Shown: one piece after another, positions 23,720 through 35,565 of the stretch
Position numbering within the stretch: position 1 is the first letter of the stretch
Layout: every line of letters starts with the position of its first letter
Assembly (NCBI RefSeq): GCF_016482825.1
Contig: NZ_JAEMNV010000001.1
Coordinates: 868,001-932,000, forward strand
DNA: 64,000 nucleotides
Source of the DNA: Antrihabitans stalagmiti
GTDB lineage: Bacteria > Actinomycetota > Actinomycetes > Mycobacteriales > Mycobacteriaceae
Direction of reading: 5' to 3'
The notes under the pieces: model-generated
Told to the model about the DNA's origin: nothing
Databases searched by the model: none
Seen by the model: the letters and a program-made list of their open reading frames with translations, nothing else
Made by a program: the position numbers and the translations under genes

Positions 23720-26700
23720 TCGGCAAATGCTCGTGAAATGAGGTTCTCGACGTCGAGTGCGTCGATCTCGTCGTCGACGTCGTGTGAAAGGTCGCCGGAA
23801 GCATCGTCGGAGATCTCGCTGTCGGATGCCTCGTCCTGGTCTGCGTCGGCAGCGAAGAGCAGCCGCAACAGATGGTCGGCCAAAGCGGCCGGCGTCGGAT
23901 AGTTGAAGACGACGGTCGGCGGAATCTGGACCCCGGTGTCCTTGCGGACCTGGTTGCGGAACTCGACGCCGCTCAGCGAGTCGAAGCCGATCTCCTTGAA
24001 CGACTGATCCGGGTCGATATCGTCGGTCGACGGATAGTCCAACACGATGGCCGCCGTAGTCAGCAACAGGTCCACCATCTCCTCGCGCTGAGCGTTCGGC
24101 GCGAGTTCACGCAGTCGCTGCACCATCGGCGGCTCCTCGGGACCTTCTTCTGGCTGCGTCGCCGTCATGGTCTTGAACAGGGCGGGTAGCACGCCGAGAG
24201 GGGTGAGTACTGGCGCATCGTGGGCGAGCGCGGCGTCGAACATGGCGGTGCCCGCCTTGGCTGCGATCGGGACTATGCCGCTACGTCGGAACCGTGCGAT
24301 GTCGATTTCGCCGAGCCCAGCGGCCATGCCGAGCTCCCACGGTCCCCAGGCCAGCGCTGTCGCCGGCATACCGCTGGATTTTCGATGCACCGCAAGCGCA
24401 TCCAGGAACGCGTTGGCTGCCGCATAGTTGGCTTGTCCGGGCGTACCGATCGTGCTCGCGACAGACGAGAAGAGGACGAACGCGTCGAGGTGCAGCTCCT
24501 TCGTCAACTCGTGCAGGAACCATGCGGCGTCGACCTTCGGCCGCAGTACAGCGTCGATCCGCTCCGGCGTCAGCGAATCGGCAGCGCCGTCGTCGAGGAT
24601 TCCGGCCAGGTGGACAACGGCCGTGAGCGGAGCCTCGGCGGGGATTCGCGCAACCTGTTCGGCCAATGCCGCTGCGTCCGACACGTCACACGCTGCCTGC
24701 GCGACTTCCGCACCGAGAGCGGTCAATTCGGTGATCTGATCCGCTGACGCCGGTCCGCTGCGGCTCAACAGCAGCAGGTGTCGCACTCCGCAGTCGGCAA
24801 CGAGGTGACGTGCGAAGAGGGTCCCGAGTCCGCCGGTCGCGCCGGTGACCAATACCGTCCCGTTCGGGTTCCACCTCGGCGGCGAGGTGGAGACGGCGGG
24901 AAGTTGCGCGAGCCGCGGTACGAACGCGACACCACGCCGCAACGCTACCTGCGACTCCCCCAACGACGCTGCAGCCTCGATGGCTCGACGCGATTCCGGA
25001 TGGTCGTCGACGTCGACCAGGATGAACTGATCCGGATGCTCGGCCTGAACCGATCGAACCAAGCCCCATACTGCGGCGATGGACAGGTCGGGAGATTCGC
25101 CTGCACCGACCGCCACGGCTCTTGTTGTCACGACAACGAATCTTGGCCGCTCGGGTCGTTCGTCTCGCAGTCTCTCCTGAATCCTGCCGAGTACCTCGTG
25201 AAGTACCTGTTTGACAACGGTCGGTACGTCGCCTCCCGGCCGTCCGGCGACGTCGATGACTTCCAGCGGCGCCGCCGCATCCGAGGCAAGCGGAAGTGGC
25301 ACCCATTCCACCGCGAGCAACGAATTTTGTGTCGCGACACCAACGATTTGCTCAGCCGAGGCAGGCAACATCGTGAGTGCCTCGACCGACAGCACCGCCG
25401 AGCCTTCGGAATCGACTATCGACAGCGAGACTTCGGTGGCGCCAGTGCGGACGATCCTGACATTCACGGTTCTATTGGCGCTACCGCCGGTCGAATGGAA
25501 CGACACTCCGGACCACGAATACGGCAGTAGTGCTTCCGAACTGGACACCTCGAACAAGGACAGCATCGGTTGCAGTGCCGCATCGAAAAGGGCCGGATGG
25601 ATTGCGAATGCCCCGGCCGGTACAGGTTCGGGCAGCTCGATCTCACCGAAGACCTCGTCGTCCCGGCGCCACAACCTGCGAACCCCCTGAAACGCCGGAC
25701 CGTATCCGTAGCCTCGACCGGCCAGGCGAAGGTACAGATCGGCCGTGTCGATCGGTGTCGCATCCTCGGGAGGTAGAACCTGCAGCGTGGGTTCGGAAAT
25801 CTTGGCCGTCGACAGCGATCCGGCGGCATGCCGGACCCACGAAGAATCGCTCGCGTTACGTGAGTAGATGCCGATCTCGCGTCGTATCTCGTTTTCCACC
25901 GGTCCGACGATGATCTGCAGCTGCGCCGAGTCGTCGCCGAGAAGCAACGGCGCCTGCAGGTTCAGCTCCTCGACGCTGTGACATCCAGTCGCCTTCGCGG
26001 CGTGCTGCGCCAACTCCACCAGGGCCGCGCCGGGGAACACGACCGTGCCGAAGATCGCGTGATCGGCCAGCCAGCTGTGGTCCGCCCGCGACACTCGGCC
26101 GCTGAGCACCCACTGGTCACCCACGGCCAGTTCGGTTGCAGCCGTGAGAAACGGATGGTCGATCCGTGCGAGACCGGCGTCGCTTACATGGGCGTGCGCC
26201 GACGCAGTCGGAACCCAGAACCGCTGCCTGTCGAATGCGTAGGTCGGTAGGTCGACGCGATTGCCGACAACACCGATCGCAGCAAAATAGGAGGGCCAAT
26301 CGACTGGCACGCCCGCAACCTGCAAGCGTGCCAAAGCCTCTGCAACCGAACGCAATTCCGACTTGGTTCCGCGCGCGACGGGAATCACCGGCAGGTCGAT
26401 GCCGGCAGAGTGGAGAACGTCTTCGGCCATGCCGGACAGCACACCGTCCGGTCCGACCTCGACGAGTACGCCTGCCCCAGCTCCGACTGCCGCCCGAACT
26501 CCGTCGGCGAATCGCACAGCCTCGCGGACATGTCGCACCCAGTACTCGGGCCGTTCCAACGCGCCGGGTTCCGCGATCGCGCCGGTCACGTTCGACACCA
26601 CCGGAATTCGTGGGGCCGAGTAGGTGACCGATCGCGCGACCTCGCCGAATGCGGCCAACATCGGCTCCATAAGCGGGGAATGGAATGCATGTGAGACCCG

Positions 26701-29700
26701 GAGCCGTTTTGTTCGTCGCCCCTGTTCGGCCAGATACGAGGTCACCTCGGCGACGGCAGCTTCTGCACCTGAAATCACTGTCGTTGCAATGCTGTTGACC
26801 GCGGCGATCGATACAGCGGAAGCATTGCCGTTGATCGCGCCGCGGACCTCAGCTTCGCCCGCCTCGACGGCGACCATCGTCCCGCCACGCGGCAACGCCT
26901 GCATCAACTTGCCGCGGCACGCGACAAGCCTGGCCGCATCAGCGAGCGTGAACACGCCGGCGACGTGAGCAGCCGCAAGTTCGCCGATCGAATGCCCGAC
27001 GAGGACCGTGGGAACGACACCGCAGGATTCCAGCAAACGGAACGAGGCAACCTCGAAGGCGAAGAGCGCGGGCTGCGTCATGACGGTCTCGTCGAGCAGA
27101 CCGGCAAGTTCGGAGCCAGGCTCGGCACCAACGACCTCATCGACCGAGTGGTCGAGCAGCGGGTCGAGTTCGGCACACACCGCACGCCATGCGTCGGCGA
27201 ACACCGGAAAGGTCTGCACGAGTTCACGACTCATGCCGAGCCTTTGACTGCCCTGGCCGGAGAACAGCAGGCCGACGTCCGGCGTCGACGACGAATGCCC
27301 GACGAACACCCCATGCGCCCGTGTGCCCTCTGCCACGGCGTTCAGGCCGGCGCGCAGTTCGTCCAGGCTCGAGCCGAGCACGACTGCACGATGCTCGAAT
27401 GCCGGCCTCGTCGTGGCAAGCGACCACGCGATGTCCGGCGCGCTTCCGGTCGCGGTGACCAGCTTTGCGGCCTGTCCCGCCAGCGCCTTCGGGCTGCGCG
27501 CCGACACCAGCCAGGACAGCACTCCGGTGGGTTCGGATGCGGCCGCGACTGTCTGCTCGTCACCCTGCTCGAGGATGACATGGGCATTGGTACCACTGAT
27601 CCCGAACGAGGAGACCGCGGCACGTCGGGTATCGGTTTCGGGCCAGGTCTGTTCCTCCGCAAGCAGTTCGACCGCACCCGAAGTCCAGTCGACCTGGCTC
27701 GTCGGTTCGTCGACGTGCAGCGTGCGCGGCAACGTGCCGTGCCGCATTGCCATGATCATCTTGATCACGCCCGCAACACCTGCGGCAGCCTGAGTGTGCC
27801 CGATGTTGGACTTCACGGATCCGAGCCACAACGGTTGCGACCGGTCCTGTCCGTAGGTCGCCAACAGTGCCTGCGCCTCGATCGGGTCGCCCAACGATGT
27901 ACCCGTTCCGTGCGCCTCGACAGCATCGATGTCGCCTGCCCGCAGGCCTGCGTTCGCCAGCGCGTTTCGGATCACCCGTTCTTGGGACGGACCGTTAGGG
28001 GCAGTGAGTCCGTTGCTTTCGCCGTCCTGGTTGATCGCCGAACCACGAAGCACGGCAAGCACATTGCGTCCGTTGCGCCGGGCATCGGACAACCGCTCCA
28101 GCACGAGCACCCCAACGCCCTCCGACCAGCCGGTGCCGTCGGCGGCGTCCGCGAACGCTTTGCACCGGCCATCGTTCGCCAGTCCGCCCTGACGTGCGAA
28201 CTCGACGAAGATGCCCGGAGTGGACAGCACGGTCACCCCACCTGCGAGCGCGAGCGAGCAGTCCCCCGACCGCAGCGACTGTGCCGCAAGGTGTAGTGCC
28301 ACAAGCGAAGACGAGCACGCGGTGTCGACGGTGACAGCAGGGCCCTCCAGCCCCAACGAATAGGCGACACGTCCGGAGACGACACTGCTCGCACTGCCGG
28401 TGAGGGCGTGGCCGCCGAGGCTGTCGGGGACGTCGTGCAGGCGCGGGAGGTAGTCCTGACTCATCGAGCCCATGAATACAGCAGTCCGGCTGTGGCGCAG
28501 GGCCGTTGGATCCTGACCCGTTCGCTCCAACGCCTCCCATACCACTTCGAGAACGAGTCGCTGCTGCGGATCCATAGTCAGCGCTTCACGCGGACTGATG
28601 CGGAAGAATCCGGCATCGAAATCGCCTGCATCAGAAAGGAATCCGCCGACCCTCGCATGCTTCGCGGCGGGATCCGCGGGCCAACCACGATCATCCGGAA
28701 ACGGTGCGATCGTATCCACGCCGTCCGCAACCACCCGCCACAGATCTTCCGGCGAGGCGATCCCACCCGGTAGCCGGCAGCTCATGCCGACGATCGCGAT
28801 CCGGTCGTCGTCGCGGGCCGCGCTGGTCTCGTACGTTCTGAGGTTGCCGTCCTGCCCTCCGAGTTCGGCACGCAGATGCGCGACCAAGGCGGCCGGCGTC
28901 GGGTGGTCGAAGAGCAACGAGGTCGGCAGTGTCAGCGCAGTCGCGGCGTTGAGACGATTGCGTAGTTCGACGGCTGTGACGGAGTCGAACCCGAGCTCCT
29001 TGAAGGTCGAGTCACGGTCGACCAGTTGCGCGTCGCCATGCCCGAGTACGGCGGCAGCATGTGACCGGACCGCGGTCCAGACATCGCGCTCGGTGCGGGC
29101 AGCGGGTGCTTGCGTTTCGGGTGTCGGTGCCGGTGCCGGTGCCGGTGACTCGCCTGAGCCAGTCACCCAGTACTGCTGTCGTTGAAATGCGTACGTGGGC
29201 AGGTCGACTCGCTGTGCGTCCGCGAACAGCGGCAGCCAGTCCACCGACACACCGGCGGTGAACAGGCTCGCCATGGACAGCAGCAGCCGACGCGCTTCGT
29301 CTTCGTTCCTGCGCAACGTGCCCTCCACGACCGCGGTCGAGACGGTGTCCTGAATGGACATCGCCAGCACCGGGTGTGGACTCACCTCGATGAAGACGCC
29401 GTGCCCAGCGGCAGCCAGCGTCGCGATGGTTTCGGCGAAGCGGACCGGCTCCCGCAGATTCCGGTACCAGTACTCGGCATCCAGGTCGGGAGCCGCCGCA
29501 GGTCCGCCGGTGACTGTCGAGTAGAACGCGATCGGGCTTGCTGTTGTCGCGACACCCTCTGCCGCATGCAGTACCTCGTCGCGGATCGTCTCGACCTGCG
29601 CCGAATGGGATGCGTAGTCGACGGGGATCACCTTTGCGCGAACCCCACGGGTTTCGCACTCGGCGACCACCGAACACACCGCGTCGACAGCACCCGAAAT

Positions 29701-31740
29701 CACGACCGAGTTCGGTCCGTTGATCGCTGCGACCTGCACAAGGTCTTCGTCGACGGCATCGGCCGACATCGCGAGCGACGCCATAGTCCCGTGCCCGGCG
29801 AGACCCGCGGCGATCGCCTTGGCACGCAGGACGACAAGGCGCAACGCATCGGGCAGCTCGATGATTCCGGCCGCGCACGCTGCCGCTATCTCACCTTGGG
29901 AGTGGCCGACGACGGCGGCAGGGACGACACCTGCCGCACGCCACACCTGCGCCAAAGACACCATGACTGCGAAAAGAACGGGCTGCACCACGTCGACTCG
30001 GGCAAGGGCTGCCTCGTCGTTCAGCACATCGCGCAACGACCAGTCGACGAGCCCGTCGAGCACCTGCTGACACTCGGCCATACGCGCGCCGAATACCGGC
30101 GTCGAATCCCACAGACCGCTTGCCATTCCGACCCACTGGGAGCCTTGGCCCGGAAAGACCCACACGACACCGGGTTCGGCAGCAGCGGAGCCGGTCACGA
30201 CGTTGGCTGCGGGTTCGCCTGCAGCGAGTGCCGCCAGGTTCGCTGCGAGGTCTTCGCGGTCGGATGCGACGACGACCGCCCGATGCTTCATCAGCGATCG
30301 TGACGATACTGTTGAATAGCCGACGTCGCGTATGGACAGGTCCTGACCTGCGGTCACCCAGTCGGCGAGTCGCCTTGCCTGGGCGCGCATGGCCCCAGCT
30401 GTCCTGCCCGACACGACTACGGGAACGGCCGTGGCGAGCTCGGGCTGTGGCCGTGTCCGCGGTGAAACGGAGTGCGCGCCGACGACAAGGTGGCAGTTCG
30501 TCCCACCCACGCCGAAGGAGCTGACGCCGGCGAGTCGACCTGCGTCGGTCGGCCATGGACCCGTGGTGTTGTTGACACGAAGTTTCCACTCCTGCAACGG
30601 TATCGACGGATGCGGAGTCGCGAAGTTCAAGCTCGCCGGGAGCCGTCGATGCTTCATCGCCAATGCAACCTTGATCAGTCCGATCACACCGGCAGCCGCG
30701 TCGAGATGACCGACGTTCGTCTTCACCGATCCGACGAGCAACGGAGCCGACGCCGAGTGCGACGGACCGAACACCGCACCGAGGGCCCCCGCCTCGATGG
30801 GATCGCCAGCCTTGGTTCCGGTGCCATGCAACTCGACGTACTGCACATCGGCGGCATCGACGCCCGCCTGCGCATGCGCGGCTCGAAGTAGGGCCTGTTG
30901 TGAGTTCAGATCCGGGACGGTGAGCGCAGCGCTGTCTCCGTCGTGATTGACTGCGCCACCGAGGACGACGGCGTAGACGGGGTCACCATCGGCGATTGCA
31001 TCGTCGAGTCGCTTGAGTACGACGATCCCCGCGCCTTCGCCCTTGACGAATCCATTTGCCCGCTCGTCGAACGTGTAGCTGCGGCCGTCCGGCGACAGCG
31101 CGCCGGCCTTGGCAAGCGCGAGTGTGCTTTCCGGAACGAGGTTCAGGTGGACACCACCCGCCAACGCCATGCCGACAGCTCCCGAGCGCAAGCTCTCACA
31201 CGCCATGTGCACCGCGACGAGTGACGAGGACTGCACCGTGTCGACCGTGAGGCTCGGCCCCCGCAGTCCGAGCTGATGCGACACCCGATTGGCAATCAAC
31301 CCTCTGCTGAGGCCGGCAAGCGAATGGTGCGAGATGGCGTCGGGACCCGACCTGTGTACCAGCGACGCGTAGTCGTCCCCCGTCGCGCCGACAAAAACCG
31401 CCGCGGAGCTACCGCGCAGCGAGTCGGGCGCTACGCCGGCGTCTTCCAATGCAGCCCAGCTCAATTCGAGCACCATCCGCTGCCGTGGGTCCATCGCGAC
31501 GGCCTCGCGCGGCGAGATGCCGAAGAACCCCGCGTCGAAGCCTGCAACGTCGTCGACGTAGCCACCACGACCGAAGCCCGACAGCTCGGGGAGCTCCGGC
31601 CAGCGTCCGAGCGGCGCCTCGGTGATCGCATCGGTTCCGTCCGAGAGCAGCCGCCAGAAGTCGCGAATACCGTCCGCGCCGGGTACCCGGCACGACATTC
31701 CTACGACAGCAACAGGAATCGGCTCGTTGTCACCCATCAC
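23716..31740 (-). CDS. Type I PKS: KSQ loading module plus extension module 1 (KS-AT-DH-KR-ACP)
   Basis: A 2,674-residue modular PKS. Loading module: KS at 8-430 with Gln170 in TVQSSSL instead of the active Cys (a decarboxylating KSQ), AT at 530-830 with GHSQGE and YASH (methylmalonyl, so a propionyl starter), ACP at 885-955 (LGFDS). Module 1: KS at 980-1405 with TACSSSL, AT at 1500-1790 with GHSIGE and HAFH (malonyl), DH near 1895 with [13 protein letters not shown] near 2295 with LDD (B-type) and an intact YxxxN, ACP near 2585. There is no ER. No N-terminal docking coil, as expected for a first protein; the C-terminus is acidic and docking-like. Start is GTG 31740 (GGGAGG 8 bases upstream) or ATG 31737. 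Confidence 0.93.
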   Translation of the reverse strand: MMGDNEPIPVAVVGMSCRVPGADGIRDFWRLLSDGTDAITEAPLGRWPELPELSGFGRGGYVDDVAGFDAGFFGISPREAVAMDPRQRMVLELSWAALEDAGVAPDSLRGSSAAVFVGATGDDYASLVHRSGPDAISHHSLAGLSRGLIANRVSHQLGLRGPSLTVDTVQSSSLVAVHMACESLRSGAVGMALAGGVHLNLVPESTLALAKAGALSPDGRSYTFDERANGFVKGEGAGIVVLKRLDDAIADGDPVYAVVLGGAVNHDGDSAALTVPDLNSQQALLRAAHAQAGVDAADVQYVELHGTGTKAGDPIEAGALGAVFGPSHSASAPLLVGSVKTNVGHLDAAAGVIGLIKVALAMKHRRLPASLNFATPHPSIPLQEWKLRVNNTTGPWPTDAGRLAGVSSFGVGGTNCHLVVGAHSVSPRTRPQPELATAVPVVVSGRTAGAMRAQARRLADWVTAGQDLSIRDVGYSTVSSRSLMKHRAVVVASDREDLAANLAALAAGEPAANVVTGSAAAEPGVVWVFPGQGSQWVGMASGLWDSTPVFGARMAECQQVLDGLVDWSLRDVLNDEAALARVDVVQPVLFAVMVSLAQVWRAAGVVPAAVVGHSQGEIAAACAAGIIELPDALRLVVLRAKAIAAGLAGHGTMASLAMSADAVDEDLVQVAAINGPNSVVISGAVDAVCSVVAECETRGVRAKVIPVDYASHSAQVETIRDEVLHAAEGVATTASPIAFYSTVTGGPAAAPDLDAEYWYRNLREPVRFAETIATLAAAGHGVFIEVSPHPVLAMSIQDTVSTAVVEGTLRRNEDEARRLLLSMASLFTAGVSVDWLPLFADAQRVDLPTYAFQRQQYWVTGSGESPAPAPAPTPETQAPAARTERDVWTAVRSHAAAVLGHGDAQLVDRDSTFKELGFDSVTAVELRNRLNAATALTLPTSLLFDHPTPAALVAHLRAELGGQDGNLRTYETSAARDDDRIAIVGMSCRLPGGIASPEDLWRVVADGVDTIAPFPDDRGWPADPAAKHARVGGFLSDAGDFDAGFFRISPREALTMDPQQRLVLEVVWEALERTGQDPTALRHSRTAVFMGSMSQDYLPRLHDVPDSLGGHALTGSASSVVSGRVAYSLGLEGPAVTVDTACSSSLVALHLAAQSLRSGDCSLALAGGVTVLSTPGIFVEFARQGGLANDGRCKAFADAADGTGWSEGVGVLVLERLSDARRNGRNVLAVLRGSAINQDGESNGLTAPNGPSQERVIRNALANAGLRAGDIDAVEAHGTGTSLGDPIEAQALLATYGQDRSQPLWLGSVKSNIGHTQAAAGVAGVIKMIMAMRHGTLPRTLHVDEPTSQVDWTSGAVELLAEEQTWPETDTRRAAVSSFGISGTNAHVILEQGDEQTVAAASEPTGVLSWLVSARSPKALAGQAAKLVTATGSAPDIAWSLATTRPAFEHRAVVLGSSLDELRAGLNAVAEGTRAHGVFVGHSSSTPDVGLLFSGQGSQRLGMSRELVQTFPVFADAWRAVCAELDPLLDHSVDEVVGAEPGSELAGLLDETVMTQPALFAFEVASFRLLESCGVVPTVLVGHSIGELAAAHVAGVFTLADAARLVACRGKLMQALPRGGTMVAVEAGEAEVRGAINGNASAVSIAAVNSIATTVISGAEAAVAEVTSYLAEQGRRTKRLRVSHAFHSPLMEPMLAAFGEVARSVTYSAPRIPVVSNVTGAIAEPGALERPEYWVRHVREAVRFADGVRAAVGAGAGVLVEVGPDGVLSGMAEDVLHSAGIDLPVIPVARGTKSELRSVAEALARLQVAGVPVDWPSYFAAIGVVGNRVDLPTYAFDRQRFWVPTASAHAHVSDAGLARIDHPFLTAATELAVGDQWVLSGRVSRADHSWLADHAIFGTVVFPGAALVELAQHAAKATGCHSVEELNLQAPLLLGDDSAQLQIIVGPVENEIRREIGIYSRNASDSSWVRHAAGSLSTAKISEPTLQVLPPEDATPIDTADLYLRLAGRGYGYGPAFQGVRRLWRRDDEVFGEIELPEPVPAGAFAIHPALFDAALQPMLSLFEVSSSEALLPYSWSGVSFHSTGGSANRTVNVRIVRTGATEVSLSIVDSEGSAVLSVEALTMLPASAEQIVGVATQNSLLAVEWVPLPLASDAAAPLEVIDVAGRPGGDVPTVVKQVLHEVLGRIQERLRDERPERPRFVVVTTRAVAVGAGESPDLSIAAVWGLVRSVQAEHPDQFILVDVDDHPESRRAIEAAASLGESQVALRRGVAFVPRLAQLPAVSTSPPRWNPNGTVLVTGATGGLGTLFARHLVADCGVRHLLLLSRSGPASADQITELTALGAEVAQAACDVSDAAALAEQVARIPAEAPLTAVVHLAGILDDGAADSLTPERIDAVLRPKVDAAWFLHELTKELHLDAFVLFSSVASTIGTPGQANYAAANAFLDALAVHRKSSGMPATALAWGPWELGMAAGLGEIDIARFRRSGIVPIAAKAGTAMFDAALAHDAPVLTPLGVLPALFKTMTATQPEEGPEEPPMVQRLRELAPNAQREEMVDLLLTTAAIVLDYPSTDDIDPDQSFKEIGFDSLSGVEFRNQVRKDTGVQIPPTVVFNYPTPAALADHLLRLLFAADADQDEASDSEISDDASGDLSHDVDDEIDALDVENLISRAFAE
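29126..29147. repeat. GGTGCC microsatellite in the loading-module linker
   Basis: Three tandem GGTGCC units plus a partial fourth. On the coding strand they encode alternating Pro-Ala between the loading AT and ACP, a typical flexible PKS linker. Confidence 0.7.
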
Positions 31741-31891
31741 GTTTGCAACCTCCCGCTAGCGCATCCGTCCTCGACAATGAAGAGACGCGAAAGGTCCTTC
31801 CGGATACGTTTCGCGGCGACAACTTCCGGTCGAGGGCAGATCGATGACGATCCTGGTGTATCCCGGTAGGCATGCGCGGCATCTGATCGGC

Positions 31892-32671
31892 ATGCACACT
31901 TCTGTAGAGGACCGCGATCAGGCGCGTTGGCTGCGACGCTTCCATCCGGCGCCGGCGGCGCCCGTTCGACTGGTGTGCTTCCCGCATGCCGGAGGATCGG
32001 CGACGTATTTTCGGCAGCTGTCGGCAGCGCTCTCCCCTGCAGTCGACGTGCAGGCGGTGCAGTATCCCGGTCGACAGGAACGTCACATGGAACCGCTGAT
32101 ACCGGATCTTGCAACGCTGGCGGACCTGACAGCGCAGGTTGTCGTTCCGGACGGCCGCGCGACCGCGTTCTTCGGGCACAGCATGGGGGCCACTGTCGCG
32201 TTCGAGGTCGCTCGCCGGTGGGAAGAACAGAACCGAATTCTGCTGAGCCTGTTCACTTCCGGTCGACGCGCGCCGTCGATTCCCCCGAAAGAGCGCGTAG
32301 CACTCGACACCGACGACGACGTGTTGCTCGAGCTGGCCAAGCTGGACGGCACCGACCCGCGATTGCTCGTTGACGAGGATGTCAGGCAGATGATCCTGCC
32401 CGTGATTGGCAATGACTACCGTGCCGCCGAGACCTATCGCTGCAGCGATGGCGCGACGGTTCGCTGTCCGATCGTGATGTTGCGTGGTGCGAGTGATCCG
32501 CGCGTGTCCGAACCCGAGGCACAGCGGTGGCGCGTGCACACCGCAGGACGGTTCACAGCGCACACGTTCACGGGCGGACACTTCTACATCGACAGCAATA
32601 TCGGCGCCGTTGCCAGCCTCATTGCCGCTGAACTGGGTGCAGCTACACCAGCCCGAGCTGCGCGACCTTGA
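31892..32671 (+). CDS. Type II thioesterase of the polyketide cluster
   Basis: A 259-residue external thioesterase. It opens with VRLVCFPHAGGSATYFRQL, the standard type II pattern, has the nucleophile motif GHSMG near residue 95, and ends with GGHFYID supplying the His. These enzymes clear wrong or stalled acyl groups from PKS carrier proteins. The ATG at 31892 is chosen because the family pattern begins shortly after it; the frame extends to 31844. It is divergent from the loading PKS with about 150 bases between, a likely shared promoter region. Its last 29 bases overlap the convergent LuxR gene. Confidence 0.9.
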   Translation: MHTSVEDRDQARWLRRFHPAPAAPVRLVCFPHAGGSATYFRQLSAALSPAVDVQAVQYPGRQERHMEPLIPDLATLADLTAQVVVPDGRATAFFGHSMGATVAFEVARRWEEQNRILLSLFTSGRRAPSIPPKERVALDTDDDVLLELAKLDGTDPRLLVDEDVRQMILPVIGNDYRAAETYRCSDGATVRCPIVMLRGASDPRVSEPEAQRWRVHTAGRFTAHTFTGGHFYIDSNIGAVASLIAAELGAATPARAARP

Positions 32672-33362
32672 TGCCTGCTTCGAAACGACTACGCGCCCCG
32701 AGCCGCTGCATGAGGTCCGCGGTCATCCTGCGCACAGTTCGGGGCGAGACGCCGAGGCGACGGGCAGTGGCTTCGTCGGTGTAGCCGGCCTGCAGCAGCA
32801 AGACCAACTCGAGTTCGCGCTCGCTGAAGGCGAGCTGGTCCGCTGGATTCGACTCGATCTTCGTGCTCTGCTTCCAGAACCGTTCGAGCAGTGCCGCCAT
32901 GGTGCCGACGAGTGCAGGATCTCGAACTTCGAGCAGATCCATCTCCGGTCGGTCCGGGTTCGCGGGAACCAGAACCACGGTCCGATCGACGACGACGAGC
33001 GGGAACGGGACCTCGGGAAACGTTCGGGATCCGCCCCCTAACCTCGTCCGCTTTCGAATAGCGCAGAGGCTGACTGGATCTCGGGTGAATGCCGCCGGGA
33101 AGACCGTTCGAGTCACGACGCCTCTGGTACGTGCCAGTTCGGCTTGCGCCGTGTTCGAACTGAACAGTTGTTTGCTCTGCGAGGTGTCGGGAAGCATTCC
33201 GAATATTTCGGAGCGTGCACCTGTGGTGAGCTGTTTGATTCGACGCTCGAGCAACGGGCCGCTGTTCCGACGCCACATGTCGTCGGACCCCGGCGAATCC
33301 ATCATGTCTTCGATCAGGTGCGACGTCGCATGTTTTGTTGCGGTGCTCAATGTTTCGGTCAT
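32643..33362 (-). CDS. LuxR-type transcriptional regulator
   Basis: A 239-residue regulator with a C-terminal LuxR helix-turn-helix at about 172-235: FSERELELVLLLQAGYTDEA, then RLGVSPRTVRRMTADLMQRL. The N-terminal ~165 residues show a possible sensor fold with no response-regulator phosphorylation site. The start has a clear ribosome site (AAGGAG). It lies between the two PKS blocks and is probably the pathway-specific regulator; the GNAT gene lies 28 bases upstream on the same strand. Confidence 0.88.
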   Translation of the reverse strand: MTETLSTATKHATSHLIEDMMDSPGSDDMWRRNSGPLLERRIKQLTTGARSEIFGMLPDTSQSKQLFSSNTAQAELARTRGVVTRTVFPAAFTRDPVSLCAIRKRTRLGGGSRTFPEVPFPLVVVDRTVVLVPANPDRPEMDLLEVRDPALVGTMAALLERFWKQSTKIESNPADQLAFSERELELVLLLQAGYTDEATARRLGVSPRTVRRMTADLMQRLGARSRFEAGIKVAQLGLV

Positions 33363-33390
33363 CGGAATTCGCTCCTTGTGAACCGCATGG

Positions 33391-33987
33391 TCACCATTCC
33401 TCGCCGTCGACGTTGAGTGCGAGATGGATATTCGGGGTACCTGCGACCGCCAGGAGGTGTCGCCTGCACCAGATCAGGGCGTCGACCGAGCCTGCATCGG
33501 TAAGGCTCGCGACAACGGACAGCGCGGGTTCGTTTGCAGCGAGCACACTCGCCTCCAACCGAGTCCAGTTCCGCCGCTGGGCTTCTCGCACTGTCTCGCT
33601 CAGTAGCGCGTGCGCGACACCTGTGCGTCGATGCGCGTCGGCCACGGCAACGGACACCTCCGCCGCACAGGTGGATGTCGGGATCAACTGCGCGAATCCG
33701 ATCGGTTCTATCCGGTCGTGTCGGCCGGCCTCCGCGATCAGAGTCACTGCGTCGGGAGTACCCGCTCCTAGCAGATTCCGGCACAGGGAGTCGCTGATCC
33801 GCGGCATCGGCGATCCGAAGCGACTCGAGCGGCTCGCTCCCGACATTCCCGCGAGGATACTGCGTACGACAGCTGTCTCACCGCTATCGAGCGCGCGGAC
33901 GCGTAGCGACGACTGTTCTCCGACGATTGCGGCCCGCGACTCGCGTTGCCGCCATCGTGATCGTGTAGCGGTGTGACCGATTGCCAT
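33391..33987 (-). CDS. GNAT-family N-acetyltransferase
   Basis: A 198-residue GNAT protein starting at ATG 33987; the frame continues 30 codons upstream without family pattern. The core shows EVSVAVADAHRRTGVAHALL, matching the acetyl-CoA-binding V-x-x-x-x-R/Q-x-x-G-x-G/A motif, with DAGSVDALIWCRR in the last strand. Substrate unknown. It is divergent from a TetR gene with a perfect palindrome between them, and may be co-transcribed with the LuxR gene downstream. It could be a self-protection or tailoring acetyltransferase or unrelated to the polyketide. Confidence 0.78.
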   Translation of the reverse strand: MAIGHTATRSRWRQRESRAAIVGEQSSLRVRALDSGETAVVRSILAGMSGASRSSRFGSPMPRISDSLCRNLLGAGTPDAVTLIAEAGRHDRIEPIGFAQLIPTSTCAAEVSVAVADAHRRTGVAHALLSETVREAQRRNWTRLEASVLAANEPALSVVASLTDAGSVDALIWCRRHLLAVAGTPNIHLALNVDGEEW

Positions 33988-34067
33988 GGCACGAACCCCC
34001 GAATTGCCTCGAGATCGTCTGTTTCCCAGGCGATACCGGGCGTAGACGACCGGACCTGGCTGACATC

Positions 34068-34083
34068 TATACGGCACCGTATA
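34068..34083. promoter_or_regulatory. TetR-type operator between GNAT and TetR genes
   Basis: TATACGGCACCGTATA is a perfect inverted repeat with 7-base arms around CA. It lies 55 bases before the TetR start and 80 bases before the GNAT start. Position and symmetry fit autoregulation of the TetR gene and control of the divergent GNAT-LuxR pair. Confidence 0.6.
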
Positions 34084-34138
34084 CTTGAAACGTTACCATC
34101 GGGCGTCGGGTTGTCAATAAGAAAGGCGGACAAATCGG

Positions 34139-34714
34139 ATGGCTGCTGTCACCCACACACCGCGCACGGCATGGATCGAACAGGGCCTGCGTGCCCTTGC
34201 CGACGGCGGCCTCGGCGCGGTCCGCGTCGAGGTTCTCGCTCAATCACTCGGCGTGACCAAAGGCGGGTTCTACGGACACTTCGCCGACCGGAATGCGCTG
34301 CTCGACGCCATGCTCGACACGTGGGAGCGCGACGTCACCGACAGGACTCGTGAACAGGTCGAGAGTGTCGGCGGCGACGCACGCACGAAGATTCAGCGCG
34401 CGGGCCTGCGAACTTTTTCCGGAGACCGCCTCTTGCCGATCGACCTTGCCGTGCGCGACTGGGCACGGCACGACGCGGCAGTCCGCGAAAGGCTCGAGCG
34501 TGTCGACAACAGTCGCATGGACTATCTGCGAGAACTGTTCGGCGCCTTGTGTTCCGACGCCGACACAGTCGAGGCGCTCAGCACCATGGCGTTCTGTCTC
34601 GGTATCGGCATCCACTTCCTCGCCGCCGACCACCAGGGCCGCAACCGACGTGATGTCCTCGCCATCGCGTCGAGTCTGCTGGTCAACGAGTATCCAGCGA
34701 CCGCCGAGCGCTGA
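34139..34714 (+). CDS. TetR-family regulator
   Basis: A 191-residue TetR regulator. The DNA-binding domain occupies about residues 8-55 (GLGAVRVEVLAQSLGVTKGG, then FYGHFADRNALLDAML). The C-terminal domain ends with a hydrophobic helix (TMAFCLGIGIHFLAA) typical of the dimer interface. It is divergent from the GNAT gene, with a palindrome in the shared promoter region. Because it sits between the PKS blocks it may tune cluster expression, but it could equally control only its neighbours. Confidence 0.87.
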   Translation: MAAVTHTPRTAWIEQGLRALADGGLGAVRVEVLAQSLGVTKGGFYGHFADRNALLDAMLDTWERDVTDRTREQVESVGGDARTKIQRAGLRTFSGDRLLPIDLAVRDWARHDAAVRERLERVDNSRMDYLRELFGALCSDADTVEALSTMAFCLGIGIHFLAADHQGRNRRDVLAIASSLLVNEYPATAER

Positions 34715-34851
34715 TCCTTTTCCGGTTCCGCCGGCCGCGATCGGTCGTTGGCCGGAAGAGGCCATCGGGACAGGATAGGCCGCATCGTCGGCGAGGATGT
34801 GGTTGGCGCACAAAACAACTCCACCGCCCGCTCGAAGTAAGGACGGAAAAC

Positions 34852-35550
34852 ATGACCAATCCACTGCTGCTGCCCGTCGTGGTCGTCCAGGGAATTTGGC
34901 TGCGCGCGACAATGAAACTTGCTCCGCCGCCAACAGGACCCGCGTTCGGGGTAGAGGGCGAAGGCACCCGCCCCCCCATTCGCTTGGCCGTTGTCGGCGA
35001 ATCGACAGCTGCCGGCTACGGGGTCGACACGCACGCCGAAGGGTTCGCGGGGTCGGTGGCGCGCGAACTCGCCGCTCGAAGCGACCGGCCTGTCGAATGG
35101 CAGACCATCGGCCAGTTCGGCGCAACCGCGCGCCGCATTCGGCATCGCCTCATCCCTCAGATCACAGCGAAGCCGGACTTCGTCATCGTGCTCGCGGGCG
35201 GCAACGACGTTCTCGCCCGCAGGCGAGGAGACGAATGGCGTAGCGAGCTCACCGCGATACTCGAGGCCCTGTCCGAGGGTGCCGAGCAAACTGTGATCAG
35301 CGAGATACCCCGCTTCGCCAACTCCCCTGCGTTTCCGTCGATCTTCGCCAGGTTCGTCGACGAACGAGCAAACGAGTTCAACGAGATCTCGCGCGCGATG
35401 TGTGCCGATCGACCAGCGACGACCTGGATCACGTGCCCGCCACCGACCGCCGACTACTTTGCCTCCGACGGCCTGCACCCCAACCAGTACGGCTACAGCC
35501 AGTGGGCCGAAGCAGTCGCCGGCCAGCTGCCGATCGCCGACCGTTCCTGA
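34852..35550 (+). CDS. SGNH/GDSL-type esterase
   Basis: A 232-residue SGNH hydrolase. Block I is VVGESTAAGYG (Ser near 51), block III is GGND near 116, and block V is SDGLHPNQYGY with the catalytic Asp and His near 206-209, so the active site is complete. The short N-terminal hydrophobic stretch (LLLPVVVVQGIWL) might be a membrane anchor or weak signal. Ribosome site AAGGA precedes the ATG. A strong hairpin terminator follows. Role unknown; it may act on an ester in the cell envelope or, less likely, on the polyketide. Confidence 0.85.
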   Translation: MTNPLLLPVVVVQGIWLRATMKLAPPPTGPAFGVEGEGTRPPIRLAVVGESTAAGYGVDTHAEGFAGSVARELAARSDRPVEWQTIGQFGATARRIRHRLIPQITAKPDFVIVLAGGNDVLARRRGDEWRSELTAILEALSEGAEQTVISEIPRFANSPAFPSIFARFVDERANEFNEISRAMCADRPATTWITCPPPTADYFASDGLHPNQYGYSQWAEAVAGQLPIADRS

Positions 35551-35565
35551 CACCTTCGACTCAAA

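Noticed and set aside
26965-28296. 443-codon rightward frame opposite the loading PKS
   Set aside because: Antisense shadow of KS and AT coding sequence, with no ribosome site and no recognisable fold.
34715-34760. Possible GC-rich hairpin after the TetR gene (CCGGCC...GGCCGG)
   Set aside because: The stem is short and bulged with a long loop, and no T-run follows; not strong enough to call a terminator.
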